Below are positions 37,222 through 47,076 of a DNA stretch of 64,000 nucleotides, one piece after another. Source of the stretch: Marinomonas shanghaiensis (GTDB lineage Bacteria > Pseudomonadota > Gammaproteobacteria > Pseudomonadales > Marinomonadaceae); the NCBI RefSeq assembly GCF_003259175.1, contig NZ_QGOK01000003.1:434001-498000 (forward strand). The letters run 5' to 3'. Position 1 is the stretch's first letter. Every line of letters begins with the position of its first letter. A model generated the notes under the pieces. It was not told the origin of the DNA and made no database searches. It saw only the letters and a program-made list of their open reading frames with translations. The translations under genes and the position numbers were made by a program.

Positions 37222-38115
37222 ATGTTACAGGACTCGAATCTACCGCCTCTGCAATCGCTTGTCGTTTTTGAGGCATCTGCAAGATTGTTAAGTTTTACGG
37301 CTGCTGCGCGTGAATTAGGTACAACCCAACCTGCAGTAAGCCAGCAAATACAAGCGTTAGAGGCCTCTCTTGGTGTGCTGCTATTTGTGCGTGTATACCG
37401 CGGTGTTGTGCTCACGGATGCTGGGCATGTTTTGCTAAAAACGACTCAGTCGAGCCTGAGAGATTTGCGTGATGTGCTGCAAAAAATAAAACAAAAACCA
37501 AAGGCACAACGTATTTCTGTCGCAACGGATTTCGCCTTTGCCGCTTTTTGGCTTATGCCTCGGTTGCCTGAATTTCGACGATTGCATAAAGATATTGATA
37601 TTCGAATCCATACCTCTCAATCTGAAGTCGATTTGGCGTCAATTGAAGCGGATGTGGCGGTATTGTTTGGTGAGGGGCAATATCAGGGTTATTTCGCTGA
37701 AAAGCTATTACCTGAGCGGGTTTATCCTGTATGCAGTCCAAAACTGTATGCCGATTGCGGCGGTTTTTCACTTCTCACAGACTTGATAAAAGCACCGCTT
37801 TTAAAGCTAAACGCGGATATGGGGCAAAAATGGATGGATTGGGATTTGTTGTTTCAGCTCAATGGCTCTCAATGGCAGCCCTCAGAGTCGGTAATGGAGT
37901 TTGATAACTATACTTTATTGGTCCAAGCCGCCATTTCTGGGCAAGGCGTTGGACTCGGTTGGTCGCCACTTTTGGATGATTTTATCCAAAGTGGCGTATT
38001 GATTGCCTTGTCAGATTTTGCAGTGCAATCGGATCATGGTTATCACATTGTTGTATCAAAAAAACGCGCCCCCACTGCGCCAGTTTCTGCTTTTATTGAT
38101 TGGTTAAAGTCTTAG
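37222..38115 (+). CDS. LysR-type regulator, likely of choline-sulfate use
   Basis: A 297-residue LysR regulator. The N-terminal helix-turn-helix is at about 12-65 (SFTAAARELGTTQPAVSQQI), followed by the effector domain with the GcvA-like VATDFAFAAFWLMPRL. Divergent transcription from betC and sequence resemblance to choline-sulfate regulators support its role, by inference. Ends 2 bases from the convergent AEC transporter gene. Confidence 0.85.
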   Translation: MLQDSNLPPLQSLVVFEASARLLSFTAAARELGTTQPAVSQQIQALEASLGVLLFVRVYRGVVLTDAGHVLLKTTQSSLRDLRDVLQKIKQKPKAQRISVATDFAFAAFWLMPRLPEFRRLHKDIDIRIHTSQSEVDLASIEADVAVLFGEGQYQGYFAEKLLPERVYPVCSPKLYADCGGFSLLTDLIKAPLLKLNADMGQKWMDWDLLFQLNGSQWQPSESVMEFDNYTLLVQAAISGQGVGLGWSPLLDDFIQSGVLIALSDFAVQSDHGYHIVVSKKRAPTAPVSAFIDWLKS

Positions 38116-38117
38116 CT

Positions 38118-39002
38118 TTAGAGATAAAGCCACCACAATAAGCTTACTACTCCTAATGACAGGGGCAGAGACAGCAAAATCATGAGCGCAATTTCATCTA
38201 CTGGCCCTTTAAATTTAGTTGCCAACATATAGCTTATGACGGCGACAGGCATGGTACTCAGGACAATCAGTACGGAGCCTTCTAACGGGCTAAGTGGGAA
38301 AAACATCACCACGATGCTGGCACACAAGGCCCCTACGAGTGGACGAAACAGGGAGAGCAGTGCGGCTCGGCTGATTTTGTTGTTTTCTTTGATTGTCAGG
38401 CCGCTGATGGACTGACCGAGCAGCATTAGCATGATGGGTAAGGTGATATGGCTGAGCATGTTCAGTGTGTTCATCAAAGGTGCAGGCAAGCTGACTTTCA
38501 CGCTTAATAAAATACCACCGATAATCAGCGCAATGACGGGACCATTTTTGAGGAGCTGCTTTGGGTGGTAGGCACCAGACATAAACCCAACACCTAAAGT
38601 AAAATGACTGATTTGTACCACGGAAGAAATGACGACTGCGATGGCCATACCTTCTGCGCCAAATAAAGCATACGCAACAGGGATGCCCAAGTTGCCCGTA
38701 TTTGGATTGACTAAAGGTGGTAAATAAAACCGCGCAGGAAGCTTGAGTAGTTTGAGGAAAACGAACGAAAGCAACGCGATAAGCGTCAATACGATGGCTG
38801 TGGCAGAAATCAGCTTTAGCATACTAAAAATGTTCATCTGCATTGAAAGCACTGAGTGGAGTAACAGTGCAGGTAACCCCAAATTAGAAACGAGGGCTCC
38901 CAGTGACGGGTTTTCTAGGTAGTTGGTTTTTTTGCCGAGAAAAAAACCTAAACAAATCAGTAATAGAATGGGAGTGAGCGCGCCTGCCAGTGCCGATAGC
39001 AT
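38118..39002 (-). CDS. AEC (auxin efflux carrier) family transporter
   Basis: A 294-residue membrane protein with about ten hydrophobic segments in two halves. PPLVNPNTGNLGIPVAYALF is the family hallmark with the conserved Asn-Thr-Gly-Asn crossing. Bacterial members export or import organic acids such as malate or malonate; the substrate here is unknown. It follows a LysR gene by 45 bases on the same strand. Confidence 0.9.
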   Translation of the reverse strand: MLSALAGALTPILLLICLGFFLGKKTNYLENPSLGALVSNLGLPALLLHSVLSMQMNIFSMLKLISATAIVLTLIALLSFVFLKLLKLPARFYLPPLVNPNTGNLGIPVAYALFGAEGMAIAVVISSVVQISHFTLGVGFMSGAYHPKQLLKNGPVIALIIGGILLSVKVSLPAPLMNTLNMLSHITLPIMLMLLGQSISGLTIKENNKISRAALLSLFRPLVGALCASIVVMFFPLSPLEGSVLIVLSTMPVAVISYMLATKFKGPVDEIALMILLSLPLSLGVVSLLWWLYL

Positions 39003-39047
39003 AAGAAACCTTATTGAATGGTGTGATGTGAAGTCATTTAAATGTGA

Positions 39048-39944
39048 TCAGTTGGTGTTCATGTTAAAGGCTTCTACCAAATAGTTCACCAATGCTGTAA
39101 CTCTTAAACTGATATTTCTTGATTTAGGGTAAAGTAAGGTGACATCAGATGATGATAACTGCCAATTTGGTAGCGGGTTTACGAGTAAGCCCGATGCCAT
39201 TTCTTTTTCAACGTAATAAGCGGGTTGCCTAGAAATACCAGCGCTGTTGAGTGTAGCCAGTTTTGCGACATGGCCATTTGAGCAAGTTAATTTTCCTTGT
39301 ACAGGAAGTTCATACTTTTCTTGAGTTGTGGTGTGTGTAAATAACCATCTTTTTACTGAGCCGTTAATCAATGTATGTTCCAGTAAATCTTTTGGGCTAT
39401 TGAGGGCGGGCATTGATTTAAGATAATCGGGGCTGGCGACAAGATGATTTGTATAGCGAGTTAGTTTTCTACCGATTAAGTTTGAATTGGCTAAGCTGCC
39501 CATTCTGACCACCAGATCATACTGTGCTTCGATCAAATCTTCCCGAGTGCTGGAAAAACTCAAGTCTATTTCTATCTGCGGGTTTTCCGCCATAAAACGG
39601 ATCAAAATTGGCGCAAGTATGGCTTCACCGAATAGGCCGCCTACCGAGTTGATGCGGATTTGTCCGCTAATACTGGAGTGTGCGTGCTGGGCTGCTTGCA
39701 CCGCATGTTCTAGCTGATCTATTCCCAGTCTAGAAAGTTGATAGAAGGTTTCTCCTGCAGGTGAGAGAGAAAGAGAGCGCGTTGAGCGATAAAGTAATTG
39801 CACGCCCATGTGTTTTTCTAATCGACTGATGATTTGCGATATTCGTGCACGCGATAGATTGCGTTGTTCGGCAGCCTTGGAAAAACTTTGCGTTTCTACG
39901 ACAGCCAAAAACTCGGGTATGCCTTCTGGAAAGTTGGCGCTCAT
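39048..39944 (-). CDS. LysR-type transcriptional regulator
   Basis: A 298-residue LysR regulator. The HTH is at about residues 20-40 (SFSKAAEQRNLSRARISQII), followed by the hinge YRSTRSLSLSPAGETFY typical of the CrgA/DmlR-like group. I use the ATG at 39944 (MSANFPEG), with AGGG upstream, over one at 39971. Divergent from an aldo/keto reductase and upstream of the AEC transporter; either could be its target. Confidence 0.87.
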   Translation of the reverse strand: MSANFPEGIPEFLAVVETQSFSKAAEQRNLSRARISQIISRLEKHMGVQLLYRSTRSLSLSPAGETFYQLSRLGIDQLEHAVQAAQHAHSSISGQIRINSVGGLFGEAILAPILIRFMAENPQIEIDLSFSSTREDLIEAQYDLVVRMGSLANSNLIGRKLTRYTNHLVASPDYLKSMPALNSPKDLLEHTLINGSVKRWLFTHTTTQEKYELPVQGKLTCSNGHVAKLATLNSAGISRQPAYYVEKEMASGLLVNPLPNWQLSSSDVTLLYPKSRNISLRVTALVNYLVEAFNMNTN

Positions 39945-40049
39945 ATTGTTAAGCCCTAATAAACAATACATTTAATGGATTGATAATTATAAACAGTAAT
40001 AAGCCTCGTATAGTAGTGTCATTGGTCAATAGATAATCTTGAGGGTGAT

Positions 40050-41030
40050 ATGAATAAGAGAATATTAGGAAAAACAGGGTTTGCGGTGTCTGAGATTGGT
40101 TTAGGCTGTTGGCAGCTTGGAAATGACTTTGGCCCAGTTGAAGACAAAGAAGCACAAGAGATACTGCAAACCGCTGTGGCAGAAGGAGTTTGTTTTTTTG
40201 ATACCGCCGATGTATATGGGGGTGGCATCAGTGAACAACGAATTGGAGAGTGGCGCAAAGGCTTAGCGGAGTCGCCAATTATTGCCACAAAAGTGGGGCG
40301 AGATGCGGCGTTATACCCAAATGGTTACAGTAAGGCGTCGGTGAAAAAGAGTTTGCAAGAATCGGCGAAACGATTGGGGGTTGAAAGCATTGATTTGGCT
40401 CAACTGCACTGCGTACCTAGGGAGGTGCTTTTTGCTGGGGATATTCTTGCTTGGATGGAAGACCTTAAGAAAGAGGGTGTCATCAAGCATTTTGGTGCCA
40501 GTGTTGAAATGTTGGATGAAGCAAAATTTTGTTGTGAGCATCCTGAGATAGCGAGTTTGCAGATCTTGTTCAATGTGTTTCGACAGGATGCGGTGACGTC
40601 ACTGTTTCCAATCGCGGAAGAAAATAATGTTGGTATCATTGTACGTTTGCCCTTAGCAAGCGGTCTGTTGTCTGGAAAAATGTCACTTAATCATCAGTTT
40701 GATGAGCGTGATCATCGTTCTTATAATAAAGATGGTGCGGCGTTTCATGTGGGGGAAACCTTTAATGGTATTCCGTTTGAAAAGGGCGTTGCATTGGTGG
40801 AAGCACTAAAGGCAAAATTACCTGAAGGGCAAAATATTCTTGATGTTTCACTGCGTTGGATTTTAGATCAACCGCAAGTGTCTAGTATTATTGCTGGAGC
40901 CAGCCGTTCCTCACAAGTGGTACGTAATGCGGCGGCATCCTCACTGCCTCCATTGAGTAAAGATTTGCATGTGTTACTAGCGGACTTTTATCGTGACGAC
41001 GTGAGAGCGGAAATTCGTGGTGGTATCTAG
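40050..41030 (+). CDS. Aldo/keto reductase
   Basis: A 326-residue NADPH-dependent oxidoreductase of the AKR fold. The tetrad is visible: Asp and Tyr in FFDTADVYGGG, Lys in IATKVGRD and His in LAQLHCV. SSIIAGASRSSQV near the end binds the cofactor phosphate. Substrate not deducible. Divergent from a LysR regulator. Confidence 0.92.
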   Translation: MNKRILGKTGFAVSEIGLGCWQLGNDFGPVEDKEAQEILQTAVAEGVCFFDTADVYGGGISEQRIGEWRKGLAESPIIATKVGRDAALYPNGYSKASVKKSLQESAKRLGVESIDLAQLHCVPREVLFAGDILAWMEDLKKEGVIKHFGASVEMLDEAKFCCEHPEIASLQILFNVFRQDAVTSLFPIAEENNVGIIVRLPLASGLLSGKMSLNHQFDERDHRSYNKDGAAFHVGETFNGIPFEKGVALVEALKAKLPEGQNILDVSLRWILDQPQVSSIIAGASRSSQVVRNAAASSLPPLSKDLHVLLADFYRDDVRAEIRGGI

Positions 41031-41053
41031 AGCATAAGAAAGACCATCAAAAC

Positions 41054-41085
41054 ATGAAAGGTGCGAGTTGACTCGCACCTTTCAT
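41054..41085. terminator. Terminator between aldo/keto reductase and bcp
   Basis: ATGAAAGGTGCGAGT (41054-41068) pairs over 15 bp with its complement at 41071-41085, with only two bases between. The A-rich/T-rich arms suit bidirectional termination. Confidence 0.65.
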
Positions 41086-41113
41086 TGAATTGTTTCTTTA
41101 AGCAGTAGCGCTA

Positions 41114-41563
41114 TTATTTCAGTATTTGTTCTGCGTGGGCCTTAGTTTTTACCTTGCTGATGATGTCGGATATTATTCCCTTTTCATCAATAATAAAGGT
41201 GGTTCTGACCGTTCCCATCGACTCTCTGCCCATGAATTTTTTAAGTTGCCAAGTGCCATAGAGTTCATGCACTGTTTTTTCTGTATCGGCAATCAGTGGA
41301 AAAGGCAGATCGTACTTCGCAATAAAGTTCTGGTGTTTTTTCTCAGTGTCGGTGCTGATGCCAAGCACAATAAAGCCTTGATCGAGTAATGCTTGGTAAT
41401 TATCACGCAAGTCACAAGCTTGGGCTGTACAGCCAGGTGTCGCATCTCTTGGATAAAAATACAGTACTACTTTTTTGCCTTTGAACTGACTCAATGTGAT
41501 TGTCTCACCATTTTGGTCTTTGGCGCTAAAGTCCGGTGCAATTTGTCCGATTTCGATTGTCAT
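41114..41563 (-). CDS. bcp: Thioredoxin-dependent thiol peroxidase (Bcp)
   Basis: A 149-residue peroxiredoxin reducing hydroperoxides. Peroxidatic Cys45 and resolving Cys50 are in TPGCTAQACDLRD, the E. coli Bcp arrangement with both in one helix. GISTDTEKKHQNF and TTFIIDEKG complete the fold. Divergent from dapA. Confidence 0.95.
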   Translation of the reverse strand: MTIEIGQIAPDFSAKDQNGETITLSQFKGKKVVLYFYPRDATPGCTAQACDLRDNYQALLDQGFIVLGISTDTEKKHQNFIAKYDLPFPLIADTEKTVHELYGTWQLKKFMGRESMGTVRTTFIIDEKGIISDIISKVKTKAHAEQILK

Positions 41564-41684
41564 AAGCGTGCTCTCTATTATTAACGAAACATGTTTAATA
41601 AGAATAGCTTACCAAGAGCTAGACGAAAAATCCCCCCGAATGCGTTTTCTTGCTAATTTACTCCGGCTTTACGTCCGTCAATTA

Positions 41685-41713
41685 TTGTTAAAGCCGAGTC
41701 TGGACGTTACTAT
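41685..41713 (+). promoter_or_regulatory. Likely sigma-70 promoter of dapA
   Basis: TTGTTA at 41685-41690 and TACTAT at 41708-41713 with a 17-base spacer, 33 bases before the dapA ATG. Confidence 0.45.
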
Positions 41714-41745
41714 AGGCGCGCTTATAATTTTATCGGAGACTCGAA

Positions 41746-42627
41746 ATGATCACAGGTAGTTTAGTTGCGCTTATCACACCTATGTCACCAGATGGCGCTG
41801 TAGATACCAAAAAATTAGATGATCTTGTAGAGTTTCATATTAATGAGGGTACTCACGGTATCGTAGCGGTGGGGACGACGGGGGAATCGTCGACTCTGAC
41901 CCCAGAAGAACATGCTAATGTGATTCGTCAGGTTGTGAAGACTGTCAATGGTCGAGTTCCTGTTATTGCTGGTACAGGTGCCAATGCAACACATGAAGCC
42001 ATTGATCTTACGCGTCGTGCCAAAGAAGCGGGCGCTGATGCCTGTTTGCTTGTTACACCGTACTACAATAAACCGACTCAGGAAGGCTTGTATCAACATT
42101 TCAAAGCCATTGCTGAAGCGGTGAATATTCCGCAAATTTTATATAACGTACCAGGTCGTACCGCCTGCGATATGCAAAATGAGACTGTTGTCCGGCTTGC
42201 TTCTGTTAAAAATATTGTGGGTATTAAGGACGCTACAGGTAACCTTGAGCGTGGCGAAGCCTTGATTAAAGCTTTGCCAGAGCATTTTGCTGTGTACTCG
42301 GGAGATGATGCGACTGCGGTTTCGTTAATCCTATTGGGCGGTAAAGGTAATATTTCTGTAACCGCAAATGTTGCCCCAAGAGCCGTTGCTCAGGCCGCTG
42401 AACTCGCCTTAGCAGGAAAAGCAGATCAAGCGCACTCTGTGGACACAACGGTAGCATCTCTTCATAAAAATTTGTTTCTAGAATCCAATCCTATCCCTGT
42501 TAAATGGGCTTGCAGCCAATTAGGTCTGTGTGAAGAAGGAATTCGATTGCCACTTACCCCACTTTCAGAGCCGCATCATGCAGCTGTTCGACAAGCCATG
42601 ATAGAAGCTGGAGTTTTATTAGTATGA
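41746..42627 (+). CDS. dapA: 4-hydroxy-tetrahydrodipicolinate synthase
   Basis: A 293-residue enzyme condensing pyruvate and aspartate semialdehyde, the first lysine/diaminopimelate step. GTTGESSTL binds pyruvate, Tyr in ILYNVPGRT and the Schiff-base Lys in GIKDATGN are present. CGGAG precedes the ATG. It overlaps bamC by ATGA, and dapA-bamC-purC is a conserved gammaproteobacterial unit. Confidence 0.97.
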   Translation: MITGSLVALITPMSPDGAVDTKKLDDLVEFHINEGTHGIVAVGTTGESSTLTPEEHANVIRQVVKTVNGRVPVIAGTGANATHEAIDLTRRAKEAGADACLLVTPYYNKPTQEGLYQHFKAIAEAVNIPQILYNVPGRTACDMQNETVVRLASVKNIVGIKDATGNLERGEALIKALPEHFAVYSGDDATAVSLILLGGKGNISVTANVAPRAVAQAAELALAGKADQAHSVDTTVASLHKNLFLESNPIPVKWACSQLGLCEEGIRLPLTPLSEPHHAAVRQAMIEAGVLLV

Positions 42628-43697
42628 ATAAGTTCACATTACAGCTGATGAGCGCAAGTTCACTGGCTATTTTATTGTCTGGTTGCAGTCTATTTTTGAC
42701 CGATCATTCTGATGATTATCAAGATGGCACACCAACGGCTGCGACATTGGTTGTACCTGAGGGATCGGCACAATCAAAAGATGTTTTAGTCATTCCGAAT
42801 GAAGATAAAATTGCCAATTTAGAACCCTCTAAACCCTTTACAACGCCAAGGGCGCCATTTGTTTTTTATCCTATGGTTGATGTGGGTGTGATCGAGCAAG
42901 ATGATTCATTGGAATTTTTTGTGCCTGCGAATATAGAGCAATCTAAGCGCATTGTGGCAGACTTCCTAACCGCGCTGCATGGCGCTGGTGACCCTATTTC
43001 GTCACAAACACAAGATCAACTTATTTCTATTCCTTTTGATTTTCATCCACAGGGTTGGTGGGCATCATTATGGAGTGATATTACTCGTTTGCATCCAGCG
43101 CAAACCGCTTTCTCGTTCCGCTTTAGCGAATCTGGCGAAAAAACCTTGGTGAGTGTTCAGTTTCGTAATGAACAGCAGGATGTTGAGCCAAGTGACTGGA
43201 TGAGTCCTGTTAATGATAACGATGCTTATTCTGTTGCCGTACGTTTATGGGGCGCGATTGGTCGTCAGTTGAACCAATCTTCTGCCTATCTTTCAAACCG
43301 TGATGACGCTTCTTCTTTCCCTGTTTGGGTGGATCATCAGGGACTCTATGCTATTCATTTGGGCAGCAATGTGTCTCAATCTGACATTGAAGCAAAATTG
43401 AAAGCAGCGGATATTTACCTCATTCCAGGCGCTGAAGATAAGTTGGCTCCTGTGCGACCAGAAGATGTTGCTAGAGTCGGTGATGTCATTGATTTCAGCG
43501 TTCCACTGAGCAGTGGGAAAAAACTAGAATCCATTAAGACAATCCGCCGCGACTTAGACGATGTAAGCTGGGAAGAGCGAGAGTACACTTATAAAATCAC
43601 GCATCAAAAAGCAGGTGACTTTTTGGTGATTGATGTGTCATCGATGGCCTTCCCAGAGGTCGTGTCGTTTCATTTGGCACAACGTTTTGTAAACTAA
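42624..43697 (+). CDS. bamC: Outer membrane assembly lipoprotein BamC
   Basis: A 357-residue lipoprotein of the BAM complex, which inserts beta-barrel proteins. The lipobox is LLSGC with Cys21; the following acidic unstructured stretch ([10 protein letters not shown]) is the part that binds BamD in E. coli. Two helix-grip-like domains follow. Overlaps dapA and precedes purC, the E. coli order, which strengthens a call that sequence alone would leave moderate. Confidence 0.92.
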   Translation: MNKFTLQLMSASSLAILLSGCSLFLTDHSDDYQDGTPTAATLVVPEGSAQSKDVLVIPNEDKIANLEPSKPFTTPRAPFVFYPMVDVGVIEQDDSLEFFVPANIEQSKRIVADFLTALHGAGDPISSQTQDQLISIPFDFHPQGWWASLWSDITRLHPAQTAFSFRFSESGEKTLVSVQFRNEQQDVEPSDWMSPVNDNDAYSVAVRLWGAIGRQLNQSSAYLSNRDDASSFPVWVDHQGLYAIHLGSNVSQSDIEAKLKAADIYLIPGAEDKLAPVRPEDVARVGDVIDFSVPLSSGKKLESIKTIRRDLDDVSWEEREYTYKITHQKAGDFLVIDVSSMAFPEVVSFHLAQRFVN

Positions 43698-43735
43698 AGA
43701 TTAACCCCTCAAAAAAGAAAACCGGAGACCCTCCA

Positions 43736-44452
43736 ATGGAAAAACGACAAGAGCTGTATGCAGGTAAGGCAAAATCTGTATTTCGTACAGATGATCCTGA
43801 CAAGATGGTTCTAGTGTTTCGTGATGATACTTCTGCCTTTGACGGTAAAAGAATAGAGCAGCTTGACCGTAAGGGCATGGTGAACAATAAGTTCAACGCG
43901 TTCATCATGACAAAATTACAAGAAGCCGGTATTCCAACCCATTTTGAAAAACTGCTAAGTGATACCGAGTCACTTGTTAAGTGCCTCGATATGATTCCGG
44001 TTGAATGCGTCGTTCGAAATGTTGCTGCCGGCAGCTTATGTCGTCGATTAGGTGTTGAAGAAGGCATTGCGCTTACGCCGCCAACATTTGAGTTGTTCTT
44101 AAAGAATGATGCGTTAGGCGACCCAATGATTAACGAGTCTCATGTTGAATCATTTGGTTGGGCGAAAGCTGCTGATTTAGCCAAAGCGAAAGAGCTTACA
44201 TTCAAGGTAAATGATGTATTAAAAGCGATTTTTGCAGAAGGCGGCATGATTCTAGTTGATTACAAATTAGAATTTGGACTATATAAGGGCGAGGTTGTAT
44301 TGGGGGATGAGTTTTCTCCTGACGGCTGCCGTTTATGGGATGCCAAAACCAAAGAAAAATTAGATAAAGATCGTTTCCGTCAAGGCTTGGGTGGCGTAAT
44401 CGAAGCTTACGAAGATGTAGGTCGTCGTATAGGTATCGATTTCGACGCATAA
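43736..44452 (+). CDS. purC: SAICAR synthetase
   Basis: A 238-residue purine enzyme joining CAIR and aspartate. It begins [10 protein letters not shown], has [27 protein letters not shown] and the C-terminal [13 protein letters not shown]. Length is normal. Preceded by GGAGACC, 38 bases after bamC. Confidence 0.97.
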   Translation: MEKRQELYAGKAKSVFRTDDPDKMVLVFRDDTSAFDGKRIEQLDRKGMVNNKFNAFIMTKLQEAGIPTHFEKLLSDTESLVKCLDMIPVECVVRNVAAGSLCRRLGVEEGIALTPPTFELFLKNDALGDPMINESHVESFGWAKAADLAKAKELTFKVNDVLKAIFAEGGMILVDYKLEFGLYKGEVVLGDEFSPDGCRLWDAKTKEKLDKDRFRQGLGGVIEAYEDVGRRIGIDFDA

Positions 44453-44518
44453 GCGTATTGGTAACTTAGTTCAAAATGGAGGACAAGCGCCTCCATTTTT
44501 ACCGCGCAAGGACAAACA

Positions 44519-45763
44519 TTGATTAACTTCCTTCCTATTGCCATTGGCTTGCGTTACGCCCGGGCAAAACGTTCCAACCACTTTATTTCTTTTATTAGCT
44601 TCTCTTCCATTGCAGGCTTAGCACTTGGGGTTATGGTCCTGATTACCGTTTTATCGGTAATGAATGGCTTTGATAGAGAGTTGCGTCAGCGCATATTGGG
44701 GATGGTGCCTCATGCAACCTTGTGGGGTACCCCGGTTCTGGATGACTGGCGTGCTACAGCAAAGCTTGTTGAGCAGATGCCCAATGTTGTTGGTGTTGCC
44801 CCTCATATCCAAGCTCAAGTGATGTTTCAATCTGGTGAAAGTGTTCACGGGGCGATTCTGAATGGGATTAACCCTGATATGGAGAAAAAGGTCTCTATCA
44901 TCGATGATAACATGGCGTCGGGCTCGCTAAATGCGCTTAATCAAACCAGCTTCGGTATCGTTTTAGGGGCTCAGTTAGCAAAAATGCTTGGCGTAGAGGT
45001 GGGTGATAAAGTGACGGCAATATTGCCCAAAGCCAATGTCTCTATTGCTGGTGTGGCTCCTGTTTTAAAACGCTTTACGGTAGTGGGCACTTTTGAGGTT
45101 GGGGCAGAGCTAGACAGCAGCTTGGCTTACATCAATATTAAAGATGCTGCGAAGCTGAAACGTTATAACGACGATGATGCAGAGGCATTGAGAATATCAT
45201 TTGATAATTTGTTTGTGGCGCCTGTACGCATTTGGGATATTGCACGTGAGATACCCGGTCAAAATAGAGTGAGTGATTGGACTCGTACTCATGGCAACTT
45301 GTTCCAAGCCATCCAGATGGAAAAAACCATGATCGGTTTATTGCTTCTGCTTATTGTGGCTGTAGCGGCATTTAATATTGTGTCTACATTGGTCATGGTG
45401 GTAACCGATAAGCGCAATGACATAGCAATACTAAGAACCATGGGATTAACGTCTGCTCAAGTGATGTGGGTGTTTATTGTTCAGGGTATGTTCATTGGTA
45501 TGCTTGGCACTTTGATTGGTGTGATATCTGGGGTTGCCTTGGCATTGAATGTCAGTGATCTGATTGCAACAGTGCAGACTTTATTTAACGTCCAGTTTTT
45601 GAATTCGGATGTGTATTTCATTAATTACTTGCCTTCGCAATTAGAATGGGCAGATGTCAGACTGATTGTCATATCCGCCTTTATTATGACCGTTGCGGCG
45701 ACCATTTATCCCGCTTGGCGAGCTTCCAAAGTGGAACCAGCAGAGGCATTGCGTTATGAATAA
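44519..45763 (+). CDS. lolC: Lipoprotein-releasing ABC permease LolC/LolE type
   Basis: A 414-residue inner membrane protein that extracts lipoproteins for transfer to LolA. One N-terminal membrane helix (SSIAGLALGVMVLITVLSV), a large periplasmic domain and three C-terminal helices fit the family; MEKTMIGLLLLLIVAVAAFNI and YPAWRASKVEPAEALRYE are family hallmarks. The start is a TTG at 44519 with AAGGAC five bases before it. Only one such permease accompanies lolD here, so it could be a LolF-like protein working as a homodimer. Confidence 0.88.
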   Translation: MINFLPIAIGLRYARAKRSNHFISFISFSSIAGLALGVMVLITVLSVMNGFDRELRQRILGMVPHATLWGTPVLDDWRATAKLVEQMPNVVGVAPHIQAQVMFQSGESVHGAILNGINPDMEKKVSIIDDNMASGSLNALNQTSFGIVLGAQLAKMLGVEVGDKVTAILPKANVSIAGVAPVLKRFTVVGTFEVGAELDSSLAYINIKDAAKLKRYNDDDAEALRISFDNLFVAPVRIWDIAREIPGQNRVSDWTRTHGNLFQAIQMEKTMIGLLLLLIVAVAAFNIVSTLVMVVTDKRNDIAILRTMGLTSAQVMWVFIVQGMFIGMLGTLIGVISGVALALNVSDLIATVQTLFNVQFLNSDVYFINYLPSQLEWADVRLIVISAFIMTVAATIYPAWRASKVEPAEALRYE

Positions 45764-46454
45764 TAATATTGTTCTAGAGTGTCACGCACTTTCTAAGCAA
45801 TACCAAGATGGTAAGCAGATTGTAGATGTATTCCGATCCATTGATCTGTCTTTGAATAAAGGCGAGGCCTGTGCCATTGTTGGTGCTTCAGGATCGGGTA
45901 AAACCACTTTGCTGAACCTATTGGCAGGTTTGGACTTGGCGACGACAGGTGAAGTCAAGCTTGCTCAAGTTTCTTGGTCTAGTATCAGTGATGCAAAGCG
46001 CGCTAAAATGCGCAATCGTGAAATGGGGTTTGTTTATCAATTCCATCATTTGTTGGCGGAGTTTACAGCGCTCGAAAACGTGTTGATGCCAATGTGGATA
46101 GCGGGCATCAATAAAAAGGAAGCAAGGTTGCGTGGTGAAGAATTGCTTACGCAAGTTGGCTTGAAAGACCGACTAAATCACAGGCCCTCACAGCTTTCTG
46201 GTGGTGAAAGGCAAAGGGTGGCTATTGCCCGCGCTTTGGCCAATAGACCAGCCTGTGTGTTGATGGATGAGCCGACAGGGAACTTAGACGAAACGACGTC
46301 TCTTGAAATTCAAAACTTAATTAATGAGTTGAAAGTGACGTACAATATGGCATTTCTTCTCGTAACTCATGACGAGAAAATGCTTAGTTGGATGGATTCT
46401 GCTTATCGCCTTTCGAAAGGGACACTGCAGATCTTAAAACAATCGAACATGTAA
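45756..46454 (+). CDS. lolD: Lipoprotein-releasing ABC ATPase LolD
   Basis: A 232-residue ATPase. Walker A GASGSGKTT, signature LSGGERQRVAIARAL and Walker B VLMDEPTGNLD are intact, and EMGFVYQFHHLLAEFTALENV is a LolD-like Q-loop region. The ATG at 45756 overlaps the lolC end by 8 bases. A strong hairpin follows, and lolE, often next, is not present. Confidence 0.93.
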   Translation: MNNNIVLECHALSKQYQDGKQIVDVFRSIDLSLNKGEACAIVGASGSGKTTLLNLLAGLDLATTGEVKLAQVSWSSISDAKRAKMRNREMGFVYQFHHLLAEFTALENVLMPMWIAGINKKEARLRGEELLTQVGLKDRLNHRPSQLSGGERQRVAIARALANRPACVLMDEPTGNLDETTSLEIQNLINELKVTYNMAFLLVTHDEKMLSWMDSAYRLSKGTLQILKQSNM

Positions 46455-46471
46455 TCTTGGTTCTAACAGAA

Positions 46472-46510
46472 TCTTTAAAGCCAAGCTGAGAATGAGCTTG
46501 GCTTTAAAGA
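46472..46510. terminator. Bidirectional terminator between lolD and the DUF2062 gene
   Basis: TCTTTAAAGCCAAGCT (46472-46487) pairs over 16 bp with its complement at 46495-46510, loop of 7. It ends on the base before the opposing stop codon; TATTTTT follows on the plus strand. Confidence 0.75.
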
Positions 46511-47032
46511 CTATTTTTGCGATTGGTTTCGTTGTGCTCTTTCTTTCCAGCGCTTCACAACATGCAGGCGCCACAATACGGTAATTAATGCGTAGCTTAT
46601 TGCGCCTACAATGATACCTGAAACCGTCGAGCCAACATAAAGCGGCAGCCATATGTGCTCCATCTTATCCCAAATCCATTCGACAGAAAGTTGAAAATCT
46701 TTCTTATCAGGTGAACCAAGGATAAGGGTTCCCAGTTTGTAGTTGAAATAAAACACAAAAGGCATTGTCAGTGGATTGGTGATCCAAACTAACGCGATCG
46801 ATAGGGGAATGTTGGCGCGCAAAGGAATAGCGAGCAAAGCAGAGGCCAACATCTGAAAAGGCATTGGAATAAAGGCCCAGAATAAGCCATTAAAAAAAGC
46901 CCGTGCAACAGATTTACGATTTAAGTGCCATAAATTAGCTTCGTAAATTTGAGCGCCCAATAGACCAAGGGCTTTACTTTGTTTCAGCTTTTCTGGGTTT
47001 GGTATGAATTTTTTAAGATAATTTTTTGGCAT
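46511..47032 (-). CDS. DUF2062 membrane protein
   Basis: A 173-residue protein with three or four membrane segments; AFIPMPFQMLASALLAI, WITNPLTMPFVFYFNYKLG and a final GSTVSGIIVGAISYALITV match DUF2062. Basic N- and C-termini suggest cytoplasmic ends. It sits beside comEC as in Pseudomonas. Function unknown. Confidence 0.85.
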   Translation of the reverse strand: MPKNYLKKFIPNPEKLKQSKALGLLGAQIYEANLWHLNRKSVARAFFNGLFWAFIPMPFQMLASALLAIPLRANIPLSIALVWITNPLTMPFVFYFNYKLGTLILGSPDKKDFQLSVEWIWDKMEHIWLPLYVGSTVSGIIVGAISYALITVLWRLHVVKRWKERAQRNQSQK

Positions 47033-47076
47033 AATTAGGTGAAAAATAGTTTAGCAATTTGAGACATGGAGGTCTT

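Noticed and set aside
43597-44067. Open frame of 156 codons on the minus strand
   Set aside because: Opposite the bamC end and purC, which are certain; no domain in the product.
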